Positions 29,594-37,600 of a stretch of DNA of 64,000 bases are shown piece after piece. Location of the stretch: positions 1,922,001-1,986,000 of the forward strand of contig JADJJR010000001.1 of NCBI GenBank assembly GCA_016706425.1, in the 5' to 3' direction. The first letter of the stretch is position 1. Each line of letters begins with the position of its first letter. Source of the DNA: Elusimicrobiota bacterium (GTDB taxonomy: Bacteria; Elusimicrobiota; Elusimicrobia; FEN-1173). The notes beneath the pieces were generated by a model, which worked only from the letters and a program-made list of their open reading frames with translations, made no database searches and was not told the origin of the DNA. Both the position numbers and the translations under genes were made by a program.

Positions 29594-30757
29594 TCAGCGG
29601 GCCAACTCCCGCAGGGCCCGCCGGGCCGCCGCCACAAGGAATCGGACCCCGGTCAGCATCGCGGGCTCGTGCAACGCGAACGCCGCGTGGTGCCAAGGGC
29701 GGCGCGAGCGCGCGTCGGCGCCCGTGCCGAGATAGACGAAACATCCCGGCGCCCGATGGAGGTACTCTGAGAAATCTTCGCCCCCCATGGACGGCGCGTC
29801 CAAGGCGATGGCGCGTGTCTCGCCCACGATCTCGACGGCCGCGCGGCGGGCCAAGGCCGCCATGGCGCGGTCGTTGACGACCGCGCGGCCCAGCACCTCG
29901 TATTTCAATTCCACCCGGCCGCCCTGCCCGCGCACGACGCCTTCGGCCGTTCGGCGGATCAAAGCGGGCATTCGCGTGTGGGTTTTCTCCGACAGGGTGC
30001 GGACCGTCCCGGTGAGCGTCACCAAAGACGGCAAAATATTGAAGCGTTCCCCGCCGTGGATCGTCCCGATCGTGAGCACCACCGGTTCCACCGGGTCCGT
30101 GCGGCGCGACACAAGGGTCTGCAACGCCGTCACCACCTGCGCCGCCAGGACCACCGCGTCGATCCCTTCGTGCGGATACGCCCCGTGGCCTCCCTCGCCG
30201 ATTACCGTCAAGGTGAACCGGTCGACCGCGGCCATCAAGGGGCCGGGTTTGACGCCCAGGGTGCCCGCCCGCAGACGGGGGTTGACGTGCACGCCGAACA
30301 CCGCGTCCACCGCCGGCCGGCGAAAGGCGCCCTGGGCCAGCAGGGACTTGGCCCCCTTCGAACCCTCTTCGTCGGGTTGGAACAAGAACTTGACCGTGCC
30401 CGGCGCGCCCAGCCCCTCTTTTTTCAGGTGCAGGGCGGCCGTCAACAGCATGGCGGTGTGGGCGTCGTGGCCGCAGGCGTGCATCACGCCGGGGTTTTGG
30501 GAGCGAAAGGTCGAGGGGTTTTTCTCTTGAAGCGGAAGGGCGTCCATGTCCGCGCGGAGCGCCACGCAGGGGCCGCGCCCCTCGGTGATCCAGGCCACGC
30601 CGCCCGTGGGGCGCGCGCGCCGGAACGGGACGCCCCCGTCCCGCAGGGTCCGCGCCACCAGGGCCGTGGTGCGGAACTCCCGGCCGCCCAACTCGGGCCA
30701 GCGGTGAATTTTCCGACGCAACGCGACCGCCGTTTGAAGCGCGACGGCGTCGTTCAC
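29594..30757 (-). CDS. M20-family amidohydrolase
   Basis: 387 residues. Metal site typical of IAA-amino-acid hydrolase, hippuricase and N-acetyldiaminopimelate deacetylase: MHACGHDAHTAMLLTAALHL, FLFQPDEEGSKGAKSLL, GVHVNP, dimerisation domain TLTVIGEGGHGAYPHEGIDAV, and late SMGGEDFSEYL. A cytoplasmic two-metal amidase; possible roles include lysine biosynthesis (N-acetyl-LL-diaminopimelate deacetylation) or peptide-conjugate hydrolysis. Neighbouring housekeeping genes do not decide the substrate. Confidence 0.88.
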   Translation of the reverse strand: MNDAVALQTAVALRRKIHRWPELGGREFRTTALVARTLRDGGVPFRRARPTGGVAWITEGRGPCVALRADMDALPLQEKNPSTFRSQNPGVMHACGHDAHTAMLLTAALHLKKEGLGAPGTVKFLFQPDEEGSKGAKSLLAQGAFRRPAVDAVFGVHVNPRLRAGTLGVKPGPLMAAVDRFTLTVIGEGGHGAYPHEGIDAVVLAAQVVTALQTLVSRRTDPVEPVVLTIGTIHGGERFNILPSLVTLTGTVRTLSEKTHTRMPALIRRTAEGVVRGQGGRVELKYEVLGRAVVNDRAMAALARRAAVEIVGETRAIALDAPSMGGEDFSEYLHRAPGCFVYLGTGADARSRRPWHHAAFALHEPAMLTGVRFLVAAARRALRELAR

Positions 30758-30813
30758 GGCAAAGGAATAAAGGGGCGGAGGGAATTCATGGGGGACGGTT
30801 TATTATATCAAAA

Positions 30814-31698
30814 TCAACGACGGAAACCGGCGTCCGCAAAAGCGGCCGGCAGGGCGTCCACCACGTCCCCCGCGACCAGGGAAATTTCCCCGCGCGCGCG
30901 GGCCGCCCGGTCGCCCGCGCGGCCGTGCAACCAAACGCCCAGGACCGCGGCGCGGCGCAGTGTTTCGGCCGGAGCGGGGCCGCGCGCCTGCCCGATCAAG
31001 GCGCCGATCACGCCCGCCAAAACATCCCCCGTGCCGCCCGTGGCCAGGCCCGGGTTCCCCACACCGGCCACAAAATCCACCTTCCCATCGGTCACGACCG
31101 TGCCCCATCCCTTCAACACAACCACCGCGCCGAACCGCCGGGCGGCCGCCCGGGCCGCGCCCCGCCGGTCTTTCTCCACCACCGCGGTCGTTACGCCCAA
31201 AAGTCGGGCCATCTCGCCGGCGTGGGGCGTCAGCACGAGCGGGGGCCGCCGCGCGGGCCAGGCCCCCGCCGCCACGGCGTTCAAGCCGTCGGCGTCCAAA
31301 ACCACCGGAACATCGACAACCGCCAAAAACTTTTCGACGAACCGGGCCGCCGACGGTGCCATCGACAAACCGGGCCCCAACACGACGCTCGTCGCCCGGC
31401 GGCGGCGCAGGAAAGCCCGCGCCGGTTCCGCGGCCCGGGGCGTCAAAGCGCCCCGCCGGTCCGGCAAAGGCAACGTCATGGCTTCCCAGGGCCCGCCCAC
31501 GGCCGCGACAACCTCCAGGGAATCGGGCACGGCCATGGTCGCCAGACCCGCGCCCGCGCGCAGCGCCCCGGCGGCGGCCAGACGGGGCGCGCCCATCAGA
31601 CCCCGCGATCCACCGATCACCAGCACGTGGCCGAAATCGTTTTTGTGCGCGGCGCGCGGCCGCGGGGGCAACCAGGACTGGAAAACGGGGCGCTTCAC
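30814..31698 (-). CDS. nnrD: ADP/ATP-dependent NAD(P)H-hydrate dehydratase
   Basis: 294 residues from GTG 31698, which overlaps the acpS stop (GTGA). Ribokinase-like fold: HKNDFGHVLVIGGSRGLMGAPRLAAAGALRAGAGL, VVLDADGLNAVA, LVLTPHAGEMARLL, VVLKGWGTVVTDG, GNPGLATGGTGDVLAGVIGALI. It repairs hydrated NAD(P)H. The usual N-terminal epimerase half (NnrE) is absent; acpS adjacency is common for nnrD. Long upstream extensions of the frame are shadows across comEC. Confidence 0.93.
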   Translation of the reverse strand: MKRPVFQSWLPPRPRAAHKNDFGHVLVIGGSRGLMGAPRLAAAGALRAGAGLATMAVPDSLEVVAAVGGPWEAMTLPLPDRRGALTPRAAEPARAFLRRRRATSVVLGPGLSMAPSAARFVEKFLAVVDVPVVLDADGLNAVAAGAWPARRPPLVLTPHAGEMARLLGVTTAVVEKDRRGAARAAARRFGAVVVLKGWGTVVTDGKVDFVAGVGNPGLATGGTGDVLAGVIGALIGQARGPAPAETLRRAAVLGVWLHGRAGDRAARARGEISLVAGDVVDALPAAFADAGFRR

Positions 31699-32048
31699 CG
31701 GGGGGCGTAGACCGCCACGGCGACCGCCTGGGTGGCGGTGTGGGACAGGGACAGGGAAAACCGGGGTTCGTGTTTTTTCAAACGGGTGGACAATTCGACG
31801 CGGGGTTTCCCGGAGGGGGCGTTGCGGACCGAAATTTCTTTGTGGGCGACACCCGCGATTCCCAACGCCTTGTACACCGCCTCCTTGGCCGCGAAGCGGA
31901 CCGCGAAATGCTGGGCCGCGTTCTTTTTCTCCCGGCAATAGGCCACCTCCCGGTCCGAAAAGACGCGACCCACAAAGCGCGGATTGCGGACCAACCGGCC
32001 CACCCGCGCCACGTCCACAATATCGATGCCCACGGACGGTGTTTTCAC
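31695..32048 (-). CDS. acpS: Holo-[acyl-carrier-protein] synthase
   Basis: 117 residues. VGIDIVDVARVGRLV (Mg-binding Asp), FSDREVAYCREKKNAAQHFAVRFAAKEAVYKALG (Glu of the A-A-K-E-A motif), and FSLSLSHTATQAVAVAV. It transfers 4'-phosphopantetheine from CoA to ACP. Full length. Confidence 0.96.
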   Translation of the reverse strand: MKTPSVGIDIVDVARVGRLVRNPRFVGRVFSDREVAYCREKKNAAQHFAVRFAAKEAVYKALGIAGVAHKEISVRNAPSGKPRVELSTRLKKHEPRFSLSLSHTATQAVAVAVYAPR

Positions 32049-32084
32049 GCCCGCATTTTAACACTTCGCCGGGCCCGATAACGC

Positions 32085-33971
32085 TCAGCGGGGCGTTAAT
32101 CGGAACCCGGCGCCGTCCTCCTCCAACGTTAAACCCGCCGCCCCCGCCCGATGCACGGCCGTCGGCGGGTCCCGGGCGCGAACCGCCTTGGGCAACCGCG
32201 GGCCCTGGTACACGATCCAACGCGGCGCCAACGCCTTGAGGATTTCCTCCGACGGGGGGCCACGCCCCGCCGGGGTCCAACCGAGAACCTCCACCCGGGG
32301 AAGGCCCCGGCGCACGAGGATTTTTTGTTGGGCCCGGCTGAGCCCCACCGCCACAAACACCCGCCCCGTCGATCCCGGGATTTCGAAAGCGTAACCGGGC
32401 CCCTCCGGACGGAGGAAAACGCCGGGAAACCCGCGGCCGTCGCCCTTCGCCCAAAGCGGGCCGGCCCCGGTGGTGGACACACGCAGAACGTAGGTCTCCG
32501 CCCCCCGGGACACGCCGATTGTCCGCACCCGACCGCCCTGCCACCGCACGCGGAGGGTGGGGGGGCGCTCGGCGCCGGCCCAAAGCCCCGTCGCCACAAG
32601 GAGCGCCGCCCCGGCAAAAAACTTTTTTCGGTCGCGACCCCTTCGAAAAGCGAAGAACGCCATAAACACACCTCCCGCCACGGTCAAAGCCCCCGCGAGG
32701 CTCAATGGCCGCGTCCACTCCGCCCCGGGCAGTCCCGCGCACCCCTGGGTCCAAGCGGCCAAGACCCGAAGCACGCCCTCCGTCGGTGGGACGACCCACC
32801 CCGCCGCCGACGGCCACACCGTGTGCAAAAACCCCAACACGGCGCCCATCCCCAGGGCCAGTTCCGCCAGGGGCACCGCCACCATATTGGAAAATATTCC
32901 AACCCAGGAAAACCGGCCGAAGTAAAAAAGCAGAAAGGGGGCGAGGGCCACCTGGGGAGCGAGACCGACCAGCCAAACCCGGGTCAGCCGGCCCCGCGCG
33001 ACGATCCCTTGCGGCCTGTCGTCCCCGTCCCGCTTTCGGGGCCAGGCCCACAACAGAGCCGCCGTGGCCGCGTAGGACATTTGAAACCCCGGATGAAACA
33101 ATACACCCGGGCGCGTCATCACCAGAACGACGCCCGACACAACCAAAATCCTCAACGGGCGATCCCAACGGCCGCACAGCGCCGCGGCCGCGCCGAAAGC
33201 GACCATAAACGCCGCCCGCAAAACCGGCGGATCGTTCCCCGCCACCCCGGCGTAAAAATACGCCACCGCCGGAACGGTCCAGAGGGCCCAGCGCCGCGGC
33301 CACCACAAGCCCCAGCGCGCGATCGCCCACCAGAGGGCGACGACAAAACCGACGTTGGTGCCCGAGGCCACGAGCAGGTGGAGGGTGCCGCTGCGGCGGA
33401 AATCCTCCGCGAGGCGGGAGCCGACGGCGGGGCGCTCCCCCAGAACGATTCCCGCCATCAAGGGCGCGGCGACGGGGCTCAAACGCTCTTGAAAGGCGGC
33501 CCGGCAGGCCTGTCGGGCCGCCGACATCCAGCGGCGGGGATCCCACGGCGGGGCGCGCTCCACCAACCGGTCCCGCCCCGGGAGGGCCCACAAGACGCCC
33601 CCCGCGCCGTCCGGAACGCGGCGGGGAATCCCCTCGACGGCCACGCGGTCCCCCCAGGCCCAGGGACGGCCGGGCGCGCGACGAAAAACCCGCCAGCGCC
33701 CGCGCGCCGGGCGGAGCGCGCCGCTTTCCTGGATCCACTCGGCCTTCAAGTCGATGACGTCCCCCACGGCCGCGCCGCGGGGGTGGGTGGCCACGCGCCC
33801 GACGACCCGCACCACGGGACCGGCCGCGCCGGGCGGTGCGGGCGGGGACCACAGGGACAACGCGGCCGCCGCCAAGGCCGCCCAGCCCAGCACGGGCGCC
33901 ACGGCGCGGGGACCCCACCAAAAGAGCGCCGCCGCGCCCGGCGAACCGGGCGCGGCGGCGGGGTCGATCAA
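32085..33971 (-). CDS. comEC: ComEC/Rec2-family DNA-uptake channel, without intact metallo-beta-lactamase domain
   Basis: 628 residues from TTG 33971, 7 bp after the HAMP gene stop. An OB-like DUF4131 region (~45-130) is followed by the Competence domain: MAGIVLGERPAVGSRLAEDFRRSGTLHLLVASGTNVGFVVAL, AYFYAGVAGNDPPVLRAAFMVAF, GFQMSYAATAALL, GRFSWVGIFSNMVAVPLAEL. About ten TM helices. The C-terminal ~150 residues are beta-like (VRWQGGRVRTIGVSRGAETYVLRV...) but lack the H-x-H-x-D-H motif, so the nuclease-like domain of full ComEC is degenerate. A type IV pilin gene at 55422 is compatible with natural transformation. Confidence 0.85.
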   Translation of the reverse strand: MIDPAAAPGSPGAAALFWWGPRAVAPVLGWAALAAAALSLWSPPAPPGAAGPVVRVVGRVATHPRGAAVGDVIDLKAEWIQESGALRPARGRWRVFRRAPGRPWAWGDRVAVEGIPRRVPDGAGGVLWALPGRDRLVERAPPWDPRRWMSAARQACRAAFQERLSPVAAPLMAGIVLGERPAVGSRLAEDFRRSGTLHLLVASGTNVGFVVALWWAIARWGLWWPRRWALWTVPAVAYFYAGVAGNDPPVLRAAFMVAFGAAAALCGRWDRPLRILVVSGVVLVMTRPGVLFHPGFQMSYAATAALLWAWPRKRDGDDRPQGIVARGRLTRVWLVGLAPQVALAPFLLFYFGRFSWVGIFSNMVAVPLAELALGMGAVLGFLHTVWPSAAGWVVPPTEGVLRVLAAWTQGCAGLPGAEWTRPLSLAGALTVAGGVFMAFFAFRRGRDRKKFFAGAALLVATGLWAGAERPPTLRVRWQGGRVRTIGVSRGAETYVLRVSTTGAGPLWAKGDGRGFPGVFLRPEGPGYAFEIPGSTGRVFVAVGLSRAQQKILVRRGLPRVEVLGWTPAGRGPPSEEILKALAPRWIVYQGPRLPKAVRARDPPTAVHRAGAAGLTLEEDGAGFRLTPR

Positions 33972-33978
33972 GGCCGTG

Positions 33979-34581
33979 TTAAATCTTAAAGCCCTTGTGG
34001 AGGTGGTCCACGTCGGACTTGATCTGGGCCAACCGCTGATGGGCCTCCGCCGACAAGTGCCGGTCGCTGATCAGGTCGGTCAATTGCTTGGACACCCGCA
34101 TGGCCAAATGGGCGTCCTGCGTGACCAACCGCTGGAGGGATTCCACCATCAAATTAAACTCGTCCTGGAAATCCATCAATTCGTCCCCGGTGCGCAGGCG
34201 GGCGCGGTGCGTGAGATCGCCCGATCCGACGGCGCGGGCGGACCGCTCGAAGCGATAGATCGGCCCGGCGAGCTTGTGGGAGGCGAAAACCGCGAAGATC
34301 GTCACGGCGACCATGTAGAGCGCGAGCTTCACAAGGAAAATGTAGCTGTCTTTCTGGAAGAGTTCGTAAAGGCTCGGGTCCATGAAATTTTGGATTTCCC
34401 GACCGAAGTGGTAGTAAAAATCCACCCCGATGGCCGTCACGGCGATCAACACGAAGGTCGTGACGAGAAAGACGAATTTGCTTTGCATCCCGCGCTTGAT
34501 AATGACGATTTTCCGCTTCACGCGCGGCGGCTGAAACGGATCTCGGTTCTGCGGCTGAACGTTTGTGTGTGTGTGGGCCAT
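33979..34581 (-). CDS. HAMP-domain membrane protein
   Basis: 200 residues. Two TM segments (KFVFLVTTFVLIAVTAIGVDF and FLVKLALYMVAVTIFAVFA) flank a short periplasmic loop. A HAMP linker follows (SHKLAGPIYRFERSARAVGSGDLTHRARLRTGDELMDFQDEFNLMVESLQRL) with a short coiled coil and no output domain. A His/Thr repeat at the N-terminus comes from a CA-dinucleotide run. Possibly a signalling adaptor lacking its own kinase or receiver. Its promoter ends 9 bp before the ATG. Confidence 0.8.
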   Translation of the reverse strand: MAHTHTNVQPQNRDPFQPPRVKRKIVIIKRGMQSKFVFLVTTFVLIAVTAIGVDFYYHFGREIQNFMDPSLYELFQKDSYIFLVKLALYMVAVTIFAVFASHKLAGPIYRFERSARAVGSGDLTHRARLRTGDELMDFQDEFNLMVESLQRLVTQDAHLAMRVSKQLTDLISDRHLSAEAHQRLAQIKSDVDHLHKGFKI

Positions 34582-34590
34582 AGTGTTTAA

Positions 34591-34619
34591 AAGTTAACAG
34601 AGAAATCGGTCCTTGTCAA
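34591..34619 (-). promoter_or_regulatory. Promoter of the HAMP gene, short leader
   Basis: Minus strand: TTGACA (34619-34614), 17-bp spacer, TAACTT (34596-34591), ATG at 34581. The expected start point is within a few bases of the ATG, so the message would be nearly leaderless. Confidence 0.65.
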
Positions 34620-34657
34620 CAACCGGCCGGGGGCCGGAAAGGGCCGGGCGCTGGGCC

Positions 34658-37600
34658 CTAGGCCGAGCGGGCGATGGCGCGGGCCACCCGATCGATGGCG
34701 TCCAGGTCCATGGGCTTGAGGGGAACACTTCGCAGGGCGTCCATGAGCACGACGATCGCCTGCCGGAACAAGTCCGTCCGCGCGCCATCCGCGCGCAGGG
34801 GAAAGGACATCGGAACCAAAAGCCGGCATCCGGCGAACCGCCCCGGATCCACACCCCGCGCGAGGGTGAACCGTTCCACCGCCGCGAGGGAAAGAACCCC
34901 GCCTTGGACCAACCCCGCGCCATCGAGCGGCTTGTGACCGGCCGCCCGCAGGACCGCGTCGGCGGCCGGGTTCAACGCGATGACCACCGCGTCGGCTCCG
35001 GGGTTTCGCGGCACCCGGCCCGCCATTTCTTCGTCGGCCAACCAAACGCGCAGCACGGGCGCGTCGTTGGGCGTGGGATAATCCCCTTGAAACAAGACCG
35101 CCAGCGCGGTTCGCAGCGAAACAAAATCCAGGCCCACTCCTTGCCCACGCAAACCGTCCCGCAAAGGCTTCAAGAAATCGGGGCGCCGGTCCCACCCCCG
35201 GTCCAAAACCACTTGAAGGAACGCCGAGCCATCCACATCCAAAGACAACGGGGTGGCCTCGAGTTCGTCCAAAAGCCGCTCAAGCGGTTCCGATGCGCGC
35301 GTTGCCACCGCCGCCCCGAGGGCCTCCGCCGCGCGGAGGGGCGCCGCTCGGTGGGTCCGCCGCGCGCGCCAGGCTCCGTGGACGAAAACCGCCGTTCCCA
35401 CCACCAACGTCACGGCCGGCCACAGGGCGTCTGTCACCGCCGGAAGAGCCAACCCGGCCGCCTCGGCCGTTCCGGGAACGCCCCAGAGTCCCGCGCCCAA
35501 AATCGCGGCCGGGCCAATGAATCCCCACCCCCGCAATCCGCCCCGCTGGCCCGTCCACGGGAACCGGACCTCCTCGGGTCGCCGTCGTGAAGAAGACAAA
35601 CCGCGCTCGCCCCGTTCCCAGCGGTGAATTTCCCGGACGGCGCGGGCGTTGGCGAGGAACGCGTCGAGGGAAAACACCGATTGGCGGAGCGTGTTCTCGA
35701 ATACACGAAGGGCCATCGCGGGGGAATCGTCCTCGGAATTCGGTGGATCCAAACGGCCCGGGGCCAAAAGGGCTCCGAGAAACTGGATCCACCGGGCGGC
35801 CCGCTGGACGGGGGACACCGCCCCTTTTTGGATGTCCTCCATCACCGCTTCGCCCGCGGTCCGGTGCGCCGGCGTGGGCGCCACCGCCCCCAGGGTTTCT
35901 CGCGACCGGGCCTCGAGGATCGGCAAGGCCGCGCGGGCTTCGCTGTCGCTCATCGACCAACCCAAAACAAAATCGCGCACCGCGGCTTCCGGATCGGAAT
36001 TTTCGGCGTCGCCCGCGATCCACTCCAGGAGCCGCTCGACGCCGTCGCCCAGAGCCACGTCGTCGTCGGGGACGTTCGGATTCCAGAAAAGGGCCCGCGC
36101 GTCCGCCTCGGTCCAAGGGGCATCGGGAGCGCGCAGAAGGTCCCACCCGACGCGACCGAGCCGACGGGCGGGGGTCTGCTCCGGAAGGATTTCCACCAAG
36201 TCGTTCGCCCCGCCTTCAAAGGCCTCGCTCAAGGGTGTTCCGAGGTTTTGAACCAGCCACAGGGTTCGAAGCCCCTCCTCCCCGGAGTCGGCCGGCACGC
36301 CCGCGGATAAAAACAAGGCGCTCCAGGCCGCCCGCAGGTCGTCGAAAGAGAGGGCCCCCGCCAAGCACAACCGCGCGGATTCCACGAGTTCCGGCGTGAG
36401 GCGGACGAACGCCGCGCCGTCCGACGGCAACACCCGGGCCAGGGGCTCCACCCCCTCCCGGGCCGACGCGATCGATGGACCGCTCACGATCTGTTGATGC
36501 ACTTTGTCCAGCCACAGGGGAAAAGCGTCCCGCCCGTTGGGCAGCTTGGCGTCAAGGACGAACGGAACCGAGACGTCAATCAGGGCCCGCGAGATCCCAT
36601 CGATCACGGTGGGCGATGGCCCCGCCTCCGCGGCGCCGGCGGCGCGCGCCTCGCGGCGCAACCGGTCGGCCGATTCGAGACGCGCCAACCCCTGCTGAAT
36701 CCCAAAGGCCAGCCTGTGGGGGGCCAGGTGGGTCGCCACCCCGGCTTCCAGTAACAAGCGATAAAAACGATCCCGCAGTTCCTCGGTGGCGACAAGGCGC
36801 GCCCTGATGCGGCCGCGCCCGGCCAGGACCCGGGCGCGGCCGTACCAGCCCAGGAGGCCCGCCATCGTCGATCGACGGCGGGGGCCCGCGTCCCGCAGGC
36901 GTTCGGTCCGCACCGCCCAATATTCTTCCGCGATGTCCTCGGAGCCCGGGAACACGCTTTTGAAGCGGGACCGAAAACGGGCCGCGGCGCGAAGCGTCCG
37001 ATCGTGCTGCGCGGGGCTTAAGGACCGGTATCGCTCCCCCTCTTCCGCGCGGATGTTCCAGAAATCGTCGAACGAGAAATGCACCCCGGCGGTCAACACC
37101 TCCTCCGCCAAGGCCGCCGCGATCCGCCGGTCGCCCGCGCGGGAGTCCCCGTCCAGTCCATAAATGGGAAGAATTTCCTCCGTCAACAAAAACCGCTGAA
37201 CGGCCGCGATGTCCCCCCCGCGAAAACGCACGACGCGTTTTTCCGCCGTGTCCTCCCGGTGGATCGCGCCGCGATCCCAGGGGTCCAGCCCATCGGAATC
37301 CACCGCCCAAAACTCGATCGGTCGGCCATCGCGGCCACGGGGTGTTTCTTCTTGAAACAACGCGGCGGCGGCGCGCACGGCCCTCAGGAGGCTGGGGGAT
37401 TTCTCCCCGTCCCCCGGCGTCCCGGCACCGGGCAAAAGAAGATCGGCCAATCCGCTGTGCTCGAACAAATCCTCCGTCCATTCCCGAGCGAGGCCGCGCC
37501 GCTCGGCGCGGGACAAAAGAGCCCCCCGGCCTTGGGCCAATCGGTCCTGGGCCCGCCGCAGGCGCCGCGGTTCCCCCCACAAGATGAAATCCGCCGTCCC

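Noticed and set aside
30814..33921. Single 1,035-codon frame covering nnrD and beyond
   Set aside because: Only the last 294 codons are NAD(P)H-hydrate dehydratase. The upstream part is out of phase with acpS and comEC and is shadow.
32151..33989. Open frame of about 600 codons on the plus strand
   Set aside because: It lies opposite comEC, whose membrane-protein motifs are unmistakable. Composition is Arg/Pro/His-rich shadow.
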